Origin: Prevotella sp. | GTDB lineage: Bacteria; Bacteroidota; Bacteroidia; Bacteroidales; Bacteroidaceae | Direction of reading: 5' to 3' | DNA length: 64,000 bases | Assembly: GCA_017557185.1 (NCBI GenBank) | Contig: JAFZAP010000114.1 | Span: 1 to 64,000 of the forward strand | Shown here: piece by piece, positions 50,895 through 60,108 of the stretch | How the letters are laid out: the number at the start of each line of letters is the position of its first letter | Numbering within the stretch: the stretch's first letter is position 1 | The notes under the pieces: generated by a model | Told to the model about the DNA's origin: nothing | The model's input: only the letters and a program-made list of their open reading frames with translations | Database searches by the model: none | Made by a program: the position numbers and the translations under genes

Positions 50895-53153
50895 GTGAAA
50901 CGATGGAGAGACTTCCATATTGCATTGTTCGGAGTCATTGCGATGATTCTCACGAGTTGTTCCGCCACCAAGTTTGTGCCGGACGATGAGTATATGCTTA
51001 CCGCTGTTGAAATCAAGTCGGAACCGAAAGGATTCAACGTGACGAGCCTCGAACCCTACATCCGACAGCGAGCCAACAGCAAGTGGTTCTCCCTTTTCAA
51101 AATTCCTCTGGGCACTTATTCGCTTGCCGGCCGCGACTCCACGAAATGGATCAACAGGGCCTTGCATCGCATCGGCGAGGAACCCGTGGTGTTCGATACC
51201 GTGCAGGCAGAGCTGTCGTGCAACGACCTGCGTACAGCTATGCGCAACATGGGCTATATGCATGCCGACGTCGATCTCGTCACGAAGGTGAAGGGCAAGA
51301 AGCTGAAGGCCATCTACACCTTGCATCCCGGCGCACCCTATGACATCCGGCATGTCAACTACGACATCGCTGACGACAGCATCGCTGCTCTGTTGGAGCG
51401 GGCCGACAACAAGTCGCAGCGGCTGAAGGAAGGGGAGCCGTTCACCGTTGAGCGCCTCAATGCTGAGCGCAAGCGCATCACGACATTCCTTCTGAACAAC
51501 GGCTACTATCGTTTCCACAAGGACTATATCACCTTCTCGGCCGACTCGGCAGCGGGCAGCAATCTCATCGATGTCACCCTGCATCTGGCACGCTATCGGG
51601 CCAATAACAACTCGCCCGAGGAGCTGCATCCGCAATACTACGTCCGCAATGTGCGGTTCCTTGGCGACGATCGCGCAGCCTTCGACGGCAACTCGTCCCA
51701 GCTGCGGCTGCGACGTCGCACACTTGAGAACAATACGGCCATCCAGCCGGGCCATCTCTTTAATAGTGCCGACCTGCAGAAGACCTACAACAACTTCGCG
51801 CGCCTGCAAGCGGTGAAGTATACGAACATCCGATACACCGAGGTACAGCCCGACTCGCAGTCGGTAGGGGAGAAGGGAGGACTGCTCGACTGCGACATCC
51901 GTCTCACGATGAACAAGCCCTCGACGATTTCCTTCCAGCCCGAGGGTACCAACACCGCCGGCGACTTCGGAGCGGCAGCGTCGCTGACCTATGAGAACCG
52001 CAACCTCTTCCGCGGTAGCGAGGTGCTGAGCGTACAGCTGCGTGCAGCCTTCGAGGCTATTACCGGATTGGAAGGCTATCAGAACGAGGACTACGAGGAA
52101 TACGGTCTCGAGACAAAGCTCGTCTTCCCGCGAATGGTGGCTCCGTTCCTGTCGCGCGACTTCACACGCCGCAGTACCGCTACCAGCGAACTCTCGCTGA
52201 CCTACGACATGCAGAACCGCCCTGAGTTCCACCGCCGAGTGTTCTCCACCGCGTGGCGCTATCGCTGGAGCCATCCTGCCCGCCATCTGCAATACCGCTT
52301 CGACCTGCTCGATCTTAACTACGTGCACATGCCCTGGCTCAGCAGCACTTTCAAGCACGACTATCTCGACAGCGTCAGCAATCGTAATGCCATCCTGCGC
52401 TACAACTACGAGGATCTCTTCATCACGAAGATTGGCTTCGGCATCACTTACAGCCACGCCAACCACGCCCTGCGTGCGAACGTCGAGACTTCGGGCAACC
52501 TGCTCGGGCTTGTTGCCAACGCCGCCAGTTTCCATAAGAACAAGGAAGGACAGCACACCCTATTCGGCATCGCCTACGCTCAGTATGCGAAGTTCGACTT
52601 CGACTACACCCGTCTCTGGCAGTTCGACGAACACAATCAGCTGGTGGCACATGCCGACATCGGTATAGCGTGGCCCTACGGAAACAGCAAGGTGCTGCCC
52701 TTCGAGAAACGCTACTTCTCAGGCGGTGCCAACAGCGTGCGCGGATGGAGTGTGCGCGGATTGGGACCGGGCAGCTTCCGAGGTACCGACGGGCGTATCG
52801 ACTTCATCAATCAGACCGGTGACATGAAGATCGACCTCAACTTGGAATATCGCACCTTCCTGTTCTGGAAGTTCGACGGAGCCGCCTTCATCGATGCCGG
52901 TAACATCTGGACACTACGCAACTATGCAGAACAGCCGGGCGGTCAGTTCCGCTTCGACAAGTTCTATGAGCAGATAGCTGTTGCCTATGGATTAGGATTG
53001 CGCTTGAACTTCGATTACTTCATCTTGCGCTTCGACATGGGCTTGAAAGCCATCAATCCCGCCTACCGCGACTCCCACGAGCATTACGCCATCCTCCATC
53101 CCCGCTTCCATCGCGACTTCCAGTTCCACTTCGCTGTGGGTCTGCCGTTCTAA
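50895..53153 (+). CDS. tamL: TamL, BamA/TamA-family outer-membrane lipoprotein
   Basis: With the GTG at 50895 as start, the protein has 752 residues and opens with the lipoprotein signal MKRWRDFHIALFGVIAMILTSC, C22 being lipidated. POTRA-like repeats follow (about 25-330), then a 16-strand barrel that closes with a terminal phenylalanine and contains the conserved VRGW (in NSVRGWSVRGLGPGSF) of the Omp85 lid loop. In Bacteroidetes, TamL with TamB is believed to assist envelope protein or lipid insertion. The GTG is chosen because the only earlier ATG lies before the promoter and the next ATG (50943) lies too close to the lipobox. A 22-nt array follows. Confidence 0.85.
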   Translation: MKRWRDFHIALFGVIAMILTSCSATKFVPDDEYMLTAVEIKSEPKGFNVTSLEPYIRQRANSKWFSLFKIPLGTYSLAGRDSTKWINRALHRIGEEPVVFDTVQAELSCNDLRTAMRNMGYMHADVDLVTKVKGKKLKAIYTLHPGAPYDIRHVNYDIADDSIAALLERADNKSQRLKEGEPFTVERLNAERKRITTFLLNNGYYRFHKDYITFSADSAAGSNLIDVTLHLARYRANNNSPEELHPQYYVRNVRFLGDDRAAFDGNSSQLRLRRRTLENNTAIQPGHLFNSADLQKTYNNFARLQAVKYTNIRYTEVQPDSQSVGEKGGLLDCDIRLTMNKPSTISFQPEGTNTAGDFGAAASLTYENRNLFRGSEVLSVQLRAAFEAITGLEGYQNEDYEEYGLETKLVFPRMVAPFLSRDFTRRSTATSELSLTYDMQNRPEFHRRVFSTAWRYRWSHPARHLQYRFDLLDLNYVHMPWLSSTFKHDYLDSVSNRNAILRYNYEDLFITKIGFGITYSHANHALRANVETSGNLLGLVANAASFHKNKEGQHTLFGIAYAQYAKFDFDYTRLWQFDEHNQLVAHADIGIAWPYGNSKVLPFEKRYFSGGANSVRGWSVRGLGPGSFRGTDGRIDFINQTGDMKIDLNLEYRTFLFWKFDGAAFIDAGNIWTLRNYAEQPGGQFRFDKFYEQIAVAYGLGLRLNFDYFILRFDMGLKAINPAYRDSHEHYAILHPRFHRDFQFHFAVGLPF

Positions 53154-53195
53154 TCGCCTTTCTGTTCGTCTTTTTGCTTTCCTTCTGCATTATAT

Positions 53196-53348
53196 GCATG
53201 CTCCGTAGTCTCTGGAGCAATGCTCCGTAATGTCTAGAGCAATGCTCCGTAATGTCTAGAGCAATGCTCCGTAACGTCTAGAGTAATGCTCCGTAGGTAC
53301 TAGAGTAATGCTCTAGATGAATCAGGGTAATACTTTGAGTGGATTAAG
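53196..53348. repeat. 22-nt tandem array 3 (seven units)
   Basis: Units begin at 53196 (21 nt), 53217, 53239, 53261, 53283, 53305 and 53327. The consensus is GCAATGCTCCGTAATGTCT-AGA, decaying at the 3' end. The core GCAATGCTC is the same as in arrays 1 and 2. The intergenic stretch up to the tRNA promoter shows nothing else. Confidence 0.92.
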
Positions 53349-53455
53349 TGCTTGAAGCGAGTCAATTGGGCTGATGATGTGTGCGATTGTTGTTAAATTT
53401 GTTTAATTCAGAGAAAAAACACCCGGCACTCAAGGCACAACTCTTAACTTTTTTG

Positions 53456-53463
53456 TAACTTTG
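53456..53463 (+). promoter_or_regulatory. -7 element of the tRNA-Pro gene
   Basis: TAACTTTG, 17 nt before the mature tRNA 5' end. Confidence 0.75.
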
Positions 53464-53480
53464 CAGCCGCAAACAGCATT

Positions 53481-53554
53481 CGGGGTGTAGCGCAGCCCGG
53501 TAGCGCTCCTGGTTTGGGACCAGGCGGCCGCAGGTTCGAATCCTGTCGCCCCGA
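53481..53554 (+). tRNA. tRNA-Pro, anticodon TGG
   Basis: A 74-nt cloverleaf: acceptor CGGGGTG/CGCCCCG with one G-U pair, D-loop AGCGCAGCCCGGTAGCGCT, anticodon stem CCTGG/CCAGG with loop TTTGGGA giving anticodon TGG, and T-arm CAGGTTCGAATCCTG. The discriminator is A and the CCA end is not encoded. It reads CCN proline codons. Confidence 0.96.
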
Positions 53555-53562
53555 CATTGAAG

Positions 53563-53600
53563 GCTAATTGGTTGTATATTTCAATCAGTTAGCTTTTTTT
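53563..53600 (+). terminator. Terminator after tRNA-Pro
   Basis: GCTAATTG (53563-53570) pairs with CAGTTAGC (53586-53593) with one G-U, then seven T. It ends 17 nt before the GH43 start. The hairpin also contains TATATTTC (53575-53582), which could be a weak -7 element for that gene. Confidence 0.75.
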
Positions 53601-53617
53601 ATTCAAGAATTGATGAT

Positions 53618-55426
53618 ATGATGATGCGACGTATATTGTTCAGAAAATATTTGTATATTCTTCTGTCGGCACTGGTTCCCATGAGTGCTGTGGCCTACAC
53701 GCTGAAACGTGTCAGCGTGCACGACCCAAGCATTGTGTGGGAACCTGTGTCCCAGACATACTACATCTTTGGTTCCCATCGTGCTGCCGCCAAGTCTTCC
53801 GATCTGATGAGATGGACATCGTTAACAGCACCGTGGGCCACAGCCTCAAGCAACAACGCCTCAAACGCGCAGGCCTTCACCACTCCTCAGGTCACAAAGA
53901 TGAAGAAGAATGGTGCGGAAGTTGAATTCACCTTCGACGCACAGGCATGGGCGAAGCGTGGCAGCACCAGCTACAATATTGATGGCAATATGTGGGCTCC
54001 AGATGTGATCTACAACAAAGCCATGCAGAAGTGGTGTATGTATCTCAGCATCAACGGTGACAATTGGTATTCGAGCATCATCATGCTGACAGCCGACAGG
54101 ATTTCCGGTCCCTATCGCTATCAGGCTCCTGTCGTGATCAGCGGATTCCACACCGGAACGGCCTATAAGGATACTGATCTGGAACTGGTGTTGGGTACGC
54201 AGAGCTCTTTGCCTGCCCGCTATGCTGTTGGCAACAAGTGGGGCTCACGCTACCCAAACTGTATCGACCCGTGCGTGTTCTACGACGAGGCGGGCAAACT
54301 ATGGATGACATACGGCTCGTGGAGCGGTGGCATTTGGATGTTGGAACTTGATGAGGAAACGGGCCTTCGCGATTATGATGTGACCTATAAACTCACTGGA
54401 TCGGGTGACGGAGTAACAGTCGACCCATACTTCGGTAAGAAGATTGCCGGCGGATTCTATGTGTCGGGCGAGGCCAGCTATATAGAGTACATCGGCGGCT
54501 ATTATTATCTGTTCGTAACCTATGGCGGTCTGGCTGCTGGCGGTGTAGCTAACGACTATAACAATGGCGGCTACCAGATGCGTGTGTTCCGCTCGGAGAA
54601 TCCTGACGGACCGTATGTCGATTCACGCAAAAACAGCGCTGTGTTTACATCCTATCTGCTGAACTTCGGCCCGAATGAGAATGACAACAACCGCGGTGTA
54701 AACATCTTTGGAGCTTATACCTCATGGGGCAATCAGGCCACAGGCAACTATGGCGAGCGCTCACAAGGCCATAACTCCATCATCGCTGCTGAAGACGGAC
54801 GTACCTATTTGGTCTATCACACACGCTTTCAGAATCGTGGCGAGGAACATCAGGTCCGTGTGCATCAAGTATTCCAAAGTAAGAATGGCTGGTTGGTGGC
54901 TGCTCCGTTCGAATATACCGGCGAGGATGTGAAGAGTGCAGACATTTCAACATCCCAGCAGATTGCCACCGACCATATAGCAGGTAAATACAAACTGCTT
55001 ATCCATAATTACAAACTGGATCATACGAAAAAAGCGGCTGCGTCACCAACCGACATCGAGCTCACAACCGATGGCACCATTACGGGCGATGCTACTGGAA
55101 CGTGGAAAATAGAAGAAGGTACTTCCTATATCACGCTCAAGATTGGCAGCACCTATTATCATGGTGTGATGATCGAGCAGACATTGGAACCCTACGATAC
55201 CAAGGTTCCCGCGTTCACGGCCGTTGCAGCCACTACCGGTGTCACAGCATGGGGCTACCAGACGGAGGTTTCCACCGGTATCGCCGATGTTAAGGCCGAT
55301 ACCCCTGCCAATGGACCCGTCTACGACCTGCAAGGCCGTCGTGTGACGACCCCGCAGAAGAATGGAGTCTATATCCGCAACGGCAAAAAGATTATAACTT
55401 GCCCTTCCTGCTCTCTCCACTTGTAG
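53618..55426 (+). CDS. Secreted GH43 glycosidase (arabinanase-like)
   Basis: A 602-residue protein with a signal peptide (LYILLSALVPMSAVA). The GH43 catalytic set is D36 (VHDPSIV), D217 (CIDPCVF) and E285 (VSGEASY), which on a five-bladed propeller cleaves arabinan or xylan side chains; the HN in SQGHNSI fits the calcium/histidine site of endo-arabinanases. A lipocalin-like C-domain (KYKLLIHNYKLDHTKK...) follows. The tail GPVYDLQGRRV...GVYIRNGKK is normal but then ends IITCPSCSLHL, from a hairpin repeat (55400-55444), instead of a VVK-type end. Starting 17 nt after a tRNA terminator, its transcription is unclear. Confidence 0.85.
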   Translation: MMMRRILFRKYLYILLSALVPMSAVAYTLKRVSVHDPSIVWEPVSQTYYIFGSHRAAAKSSDLMRWTSLTAPWATASSNNASNAQAFTTPQVTKMKKNGAEVEFTFDAQAWAKRGSTSYNIDGNMWAPDVIYNKAMQKWCMYLSINGDNWYSSIIMLTADRISGPYRYQAPVVISGFHTGTAYKDTDLELVLGTQSSLPARYAVGNKWGSRYPNCIDPCVFYDEAGKLWMTYGSWSGGIWMLELDEETGLRDYDVTYKLTGSGDGVTVDPYFGKKIAGGFYVSGEASYIEYIGGYYYLFVTYGGLAAGGVANDYNNGGYQMRVFRSENPDGPYVDSRKNSAVFTSYLLNFGPNENDNNRGVNIFGAYTSWGNQATGNYGERSQGHNSIIAAEDGRTYLVYHTRFQNRGEEHQVRVHQVFQSKNGWLVAAPFEYTGEDVKSADISTSQQIATDHIAGKYKLLIHNYKLDHTKKAAASPTDIELTTDGTITGDATGTWKIEEGTSYITLKIGSTYYHGVMIEQTLEPYDTKVPAFTAVAATTGVTAWGYQTEVSTGIADVKADTPANGPVYDLQGRRVTTPQKNGVYIRNGKKIITCPSCSLHL

Positions 55427-55444
55427 GGAGAGTCGGAGTGGGGC
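55400..55444. repeat. Hairpin repeat rewriting the 3' end of the GH43 gene
   Basis: CTCTCCACTTGTAGGGAGAG-type palindrome followed by TCGGAGTGGGGC; it provides the last five codons and the stop, and separates two convergent genes by 19 nt. Confidence 0.82.
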
Positions 55445-55445
55445 T

Positions 55446-58037
55446 CTACAACGTCTTTCTGACGCGATGCTTGCCGCTGCCGTAGGTCTTGCTCGCGGTT
55501 TCGCCCGGTAGGGTGACAGTTGCCGTTGCACCTTTTGGAATCGTGAACTCCCACGTCCACTTGTCACCTTCATACTTCCACGCACTCTTGATGAGGCCTG
55601 CCGCCGACTGATAGGAAGCCTCTACGTGGCCGAGTCGCTTATCAGGAACGGGACTCATGATGATATGCTTGAAACCTGGCGATGCGGGGTCGGCAGCAAT
55701 TCCCGCAACCGTTTCCCAGATCCATTCGCAAACGGCGCCGTAGGCATAGTGGTTGAAGCTATTCATGCCCTGCGGTCCCATGCCTTTGTCCACCATATAG
55801 CTGTTCCAGCGTTCCCAAATAGTGGTGGCTCCGTTGTCGATGGAGTAGAGCCAGCTGGGATTCTTGTGCTGGAAGAGCAACTCGTAGGCGATATCCGACA
55901 TGCCGTTCTCGGTGAGCGTTGCCATCAGGATCGACGTTCCGAGGAATCCTGTCTGCAGACATCCCTCGTGTTCAGCAAAGTTCCGGCGCAGGCGGTTGAT
56001 AATGTTCTGCTTCGCCTGTCCGTCGAAGAGCTGGTTCTTCAGCGCGAAGAGGGCAGGGGTTTGCATCGTGTTGAGGATGTCGGTCTTAAACGATCCGTCG
56101 TCGTTCATGAACTGTTCCCGCAGATATTTCTTGGCATTTGCTGCCATCTGGCGGTATTTCCCCGCATTCCGTCCTGTCGCCGCAGCCATATCGGCCATCA
56201 TTTCAGCATCGATGGCCCAGTAGGAAGCACTCAGATAGTTCCAGTAGACATAGGTCTCCGGCTTCGGGCCGTTGTCGCCGAAAGCCTTTCCCGTGCAGCT
56301 CTCCAGCGGCTCATAGCTCAGCCAGTCGGCCCACTGGTAGTTTCCGTTTTCCGGGTGGAGGGTTTCGTGGTCGTAGCGCGTGTCGTTGATGTGGTTCATG
56401 AAGCGGTCCATCGCGTTCCAGTTCTCGTTGATGATCTGCTTGTCGGCAAACTGCTTCCACACCGTCCAAGGCACGATGATACCGGCGTCGGCCCAGCCCA
56501 GTCGCATGAATTCCCCGCCATATTGTGCAAGGGGAGCCACACCGGGAAATCCTCCTTGTTCGTTTTGCGAGTCGCGCACGTCGCGCATCCATTTATGGAA
56601 GAACGTGCGCGTGTTGGCGAAGAACGTACCCGTCTCCGTGAACACCTGTGTGTCGGCCATCCAGCCCAGTCGTTCGTTACGCTGCGGGCAGTCGGTAGGC
56701 ACCGACAGATAGTTGGAGCGCTGTCCCCAGAGCGTGTTCGAGATGAGCTTGTTGATGAGTTCGTGGCCCGTGGTGATGGTGCCGATTTCCAGTTCTTTGG
56801 CAATCGAAGTGACGGGAATAGACTCGATGGAGCGAATCTTCACCTCCTGCGTGGCGGTGATGGACACAAAGCGATAACCGAAGAACGTCGTGTGGGGATA
56901 ATATGCGACGTAGTCGTTGCTATTGCCAAACGTGTAGTCGATGCGGATTCCCGTCTTCGGAATGCGCAGATTGTCGCGATGACAACTGCCCTCGGGGCCG
57001 TCCATGCCGCGACTCTTCGCACCGTTGCCGTCGTTGAGCAGTTCGGCAGGCAGACAGGTGAGCTTGGTTCCCTCGGCAGCCTTGAAGACGAACGAAGGCA
57101 CGGCAGCGCAGTTCTGGCCGAAGTCGACGACAAGCGTCTCGCCGGGCTGCAGCGTCATCTCCATACCATTCTCGTATTCGCGCGTGATCTTCACCTTGCC
57201 ATAAGCATCGTCGGAAGCCCCTTCCACGCCTTTCCAAACGTAGGCTCGGGTGGGGGAGAGGGCGAGGTCGTTGCGCAGATAGATTTCTGCGCCGGCGGTA
57301 GGAAGGATCTCGCCTGCGAATTCGGTGTTCAGCTCCGGCTGCAGGAGTTTGTTTCCGCTGGTATAGCCGGGCAGCTCGCGAGCATCATATTCCTCGCCGT
57401 CGAAGATACCGGCATGCTTCACCGGGCCTGCGATGCCTGCCCGCCAATGAGTCTGGTCGGTGCCATACAGCTTCTTCGTGCCGTCGGCAAAGGTCAGTTC
57501 CACGACTCCCCGGAACGCACACTTCTTGCCGATCATGCCTTCATGTCCGCCGGGCGTCACGATTTTGTCGCCCCACCAGCCAGGTGTCACCTGCACGGAG
57601 AGCACGTTCTCCTCGTTGGCTTTCGTGTTCAGCAGATGAGTGATGTCGTAGGTGTATGAGCGCTTCGTCTTTTCACGATGGGTGAAGCCGGGCTTCAGCA
57701 CTTCGCGGCCGACAGGTTTCCCGTTGACATACAACTCGTAGACGCCCAGTCCGGTGGTCATCCATTTGGCCGACTTCACTTTCTTTTCGTTCTTCACGGT
57801 CGATAGAAACCAGCTGGCGCCATCGGCGGCACGGCCGTTCTCGTGGTCGTTGATCTTGCCCGTAACGACAGGGGCATTCTCCGCTGAAATCCATTGCGAC
57901 GTATTCCATGCTTCGTTGTCGAGGGCTGTAGCGAGGTTGTCGCCGATCTTTGCCGACTTACTGCCGCAACTGCTGAGCAGTAGCGCAGCCGTCGTCATAG
58001 CGACACAAAGAGAGATGATTCGTTCCTTTTTCTTCAT
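55446..58037 (-). CDS. GH78 alpha-L-rhamnosidase lipoprotein
   Basis: From the ATG at 58037 the protein has 863 residues and a lipobox LLSSC (C25), so it is lipid-anchored. After two beta-sandwich domains comes an alpha6/alpha6 barrel with the GH78 signature CPQRNERLGWMADTQVF; the glutamate there is the likely general acid, and the usual aspartate is asparagine (QRNER). A C-terminal beta domain ends with ETASKTYGSGKHRVRKTL. It cleaves alpha-L-rhamnose from pectin (RG-I/II) or glycosides, which fits the arabinan-degrading gene opposite. The in-frame ATG at 58070 overlaps the promoter and is not used. Confidence 0.9.
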   Translation of the reverse strand: MKKKERIISLCVAMTTAALLLSSCGSKSAKIGDNLATALDNEAWNTSQWISAENAPVVTGKINDHENGRAADGASWFLSTVKNEKKVKSAKWMTTGLGVYELYVNGKPVGREVLKPGFTHREKTKRSYTYDITHLLNTKANEENVLSVQVTPGWWGDKIVTPGGHEGMIGKKCAFRGVVELTFADGTKKLYGTDQTHWRAGIAGPVKHAGIFDGEEYDARELPGYTSGNKLLQPELNTEFAGEILPTAGAEIYLRNDLALSPTRAYVWKGVEGASDDAYGKVKITREYENGMEMTLQPGETLVVDFGQNCAAVPSFVFKAAEGTKLTCLPAELLNDGNGAKSRGMDGPEGSCHRDNLRIPKTGIRIDYTFGNSNDYVAYYPHTTFFGYRFVSITATQEVKIRSIESIPVTSIAKELEIGTITTGHELINKLISNTLWGQRSNYLSVPTDCPQRNERLGWMADTQVFTETGTFFANTRTFFHKWMRDVRDSQNEQGGFPGVAPLAQYGGEFMRLGWADAGIIVPWTVWKQFADKQIINENWNAMDRFMNHINDTRYDHETLHPENGNYQWADWLSYEPLESCTGKAFGDNGPKPETYVYWNYLSASYWAIDAEMMADMAAATGRNAGKYRQMAANAKKYLREQFMNDDGSFKTDILNTMQTPALFALKNQLFDGQAKQNIINRLRRNFAEHEGCLQTGFLGTSILMATLTENGMSDIAYELLFQHKNPSWLYSIDNGATTIWERWNSYMVDKGMGPQGMNSFNHYAYGAVCEWIWETVAGIAADPASPGFKHIIMSPVPDKRLGHVEASYQSAAGLIKSAWKYEGDKWTWEFTIPKGATATVTLPGETASKTYGSGKHRVRKTL

Positions 58038-58067
58038 GATTGTAGGTGTTGTTAGTAGTTGACCATG

Positions 58068-58075
58068 CAAATATA
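58068..58075 (-). promoter_or_regulatory. -7 element of the GH78 gene
   Basis: TATATTTG on the minus strand, 31 nt before the ATG at 58037. Confidence 0.75.
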
Positions 58076-58149
58076 CAAAAAAACTTGTGAATAAACAATT
58101 TTCGATGGAAATCTTTCAATAAAACTTCTTTTGTTTCATGTTTTTTCAC

Positions 58150-58157
58150 TACCTTTG
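58150..58157 (+). promoter_or_regulatory. -7 element of the galE operon
   Basis: TACCTTTG, 37 nt before the ATG at 58194. Confidence 0.78.
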
Positions 58158-58193
58158 CAGAATGGAATTCTAATTTAAACAACCATAGCAAAT

Positions 58194-59231
58194 ATGAAAC
58201 AAACCATTCTCGTTACTGGTGGAACCGGCTTCATCGGTTCACACACCACCGTAGAACTGCAGCAGGCGGGCTACGAAGTTGTTATCGTCGACAATCTGTC
58301 GAACTCGAAGATTGAGGTGCTCGACGGTATAGAGAAAATAACTGGCATCCGTCCGGCATTCGAGCAGGTCGACTTGCGCGATGAGGCTGCCACCGAGGCC
58401 GTGTTCCAGAAGTATCCCAACATCGAGGGAATCATTCACTTCGCAGCTTCGAAGGCCGTCGGCGAGAGCGTGGAGAAGCCGCTACTCTACTACCGCAACA
58501 ACATCGTGTCGCTCATCAACCTGTTGGAGCTCATGCCGAAGTACAACGTGAAGGGCATCATCTTCTCCAGCTCGTGCACCGTCTACGGACAGCCCACGAA
58601 GGAGAATCTGCCTGTCACCGAGGAGGCTCCCATCCAGAAGGCGCTGTCGCCCTACGGCAACACGAAGCAGATCAACGAGGAGATCATCGCCGACTACATC
58701 CACTCGGGTGCCCCCATCAAGTCGATTGTGCTCCGCTACTTCAACCCCATCGGCGCTCATCCCAGCGCAGAAATCGGCGAGCTGCCCATCGGCGTGCCCA
58801 TGAACCTCATTCCGTTTGTCACGCAGACGGCTATCGGCGTGCGCAAGCAGCTGAAGATCTTCGGCAACGACTACAACACGCCCGACGGCACCTGCATCCG
58901 CGACTATATCTATGTCGTCGACCTGGCGAAGGCCCACGTGAAGGCAATGACGCGCGTCCTCGACCAGGATGGCGATGCCCTGGAGTATTTCAACATCGGT
59001 ACCGGTCGCGGTCTGTCGACGCTCGAAGTCGTCGAAGGCTTCGAGAAGGCTACGGGCGTGAAGGTGAACTGGGAGTATGCCCCGCGTCGCGAAGGCGATA
59101 TCGAGAAGGTATGGGGTAATGTCGACAAGGCCAACCGCGTACTGGGCTGGAAGGCCGACACCCCCGTTGAGGACGTTCTCGCCTCTGCCTGGAAGTGGCA
59201 GAAGAAGCTGCGCGAAGACGGTGTGATGTAA
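58194..59231 (+). CDS. galE: UDP-glucose 4-epimerase
   Basis: A 345-residue extended SDR protein: TGGTGFIG (8-15) for NAD, SSSCTVYG with a catalytic serine near 126-127, and YGNTK with Y154 and K158. TGRG and YAPRREGD near the end belong to the UDP-sugar site. It interconverts UDP-glucose and UDP-galactose. It leads a three-gene set (galE, SDR, esterase) with gaps of 28 and 33 nt and one promoter, though the three are not an obvious pathway. Confidence 0.93.
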   Translation: MKQTILVTGGTGFIGSHTTVELQQAGYEVVIVDNLSNSKIEVLDGIEKITGIRPAFEQVDLRDEAATEAVFQKYPNIEGIIHFAASKAVGESVEKPLLYYRNNIVSLINLLELMPKYNVKGIIFSSSCTVYGQPTKENLPVTEEAPIQKALSPYGNTKQINEEIIADYIHSGAPIKSIVLRYFNPIGAHPSAEIGELPIGVPMNLIPFVTQTAIGVRKQLKIFGNDYNTPDGTCIRDYIYVVDLAKAHVKAMTRVLDQDGDALEYFNIGTGRGLSTLEVVEGFEKATGVKVNWEYAPRREGDIEKVWGNVDKANRVLGWKADTPVEDVLASAWKWQKKLREDGVM

Positions 59232-59259
59232 AAGAAGCCTCACTCCAACTCTCCCCCGC

Positions 59260-60075
59260 ATGACAGTCAACTATGGATTAAAGGACAGGGTGGCTCTCAT
59301 CACGGGAGCAAACAACCCGCAGGGAATCGGTGCCGCTACCGCGCTCGCTTTTGCCCGCGAAGGGGCGAAAGTGGTCTTGGTCTATAAGAGAGTGCCCAGG
59401 CCCTTCGCCCCGGACAAGACCGACCGCAACGGCCCCGACAGGTACTTCGCGGCGAATGCCGGGAGTGCCGATGTCGTAGAGGGCAAGCTCCGGGAAGCGA
59501 ATGCCGACTATCTGATTCTGGAAAGCGACATCTCCAGCAAGGCTGCCGTTGAGGAGATCTATGCAAGGGCTTTCGAGCGTTACGGAAGAGTCGACATCCT
59601 CGTGAACAACGCTGCCGAGGGCGATATGGACGGTATCGACACCATCGAGAAAATCACCCCAAAAGTGATCGACGACACCTTCGCTGTCAACGTGCGGGGA
59701 ACTATGATGATGACACGGGCATTCGTCAACCGCCGCGGCGATTACGGCAGGATCATCAATCTCTCCACAGACGCAGCACAGGTCTTTGCCGGACAGATTG
59801 CCTACGGGGCGAGCAAGGCGACGGTCGAAGCCCTTACCCGTAGCATCGCCCTCGAAGTGGCAAAGTACGGAATCACGGTCAACTGCATTGCACCCGGTCC
59901 CACGCAAACAGGATGGATCGACGCCGACTTGGAGCAGGCAGTCGTTCCCCTCATTCCGATGGGCAAGTTGATTCAACCCCGCGACATCGCCGAAACAATC
60001 CTGTTCCTGGCAAGCGAGCAGGCACGAATGCTCACAGGACAAGTCATCAAAGTATCGGGCGGACATGCCCTTTGA
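59260..60075 (+). CDS. Short-chain dehydrogenase/reductase
   Basis: A 271-residue classical SDR: TGANNPQGIG (15-24) for the cofactor, NNAAEG near 116-121, S169 in INLST and YGASK with Y182 and K186. The TGANNPQGIG form and the C-terminal VIKVSGGHAL are similar to 3-oxoacyl-ACP reductase-like and sugar-alcohol enzymes, but a substrate cannot be named. The acidic/basic pattern after the third strand (VYKR) favours NADP(H). It is read with galE. Confidence 0.82.
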   Translation: MTVNYGLKDRVALITGANNPQGIGAATALAFAREGAKVVLVYKRVPRPFAPDKTDRNGPDRYFAANAGSADVVEGKLREANADYLILESDISSKAAVEEIYARAFERYGRVDILVNNAAEGDMDGIDTIEKITPKVIDDTFAVNVRGTMMMTRAFVNRRGDYGRIINLSTDAAQVFAGQIAYGASKATVEALTRSIALEVAKYGITVNCIAPGPTQTGWIDADLEQAVVPLIPMGKLIQPRDIAETILFLASEQARMLTGQVIKVSGGHAL

Positions 60076-60108
60076 GCCAGTTATCGAACAAACAAATTCA
60101 CAACCCAT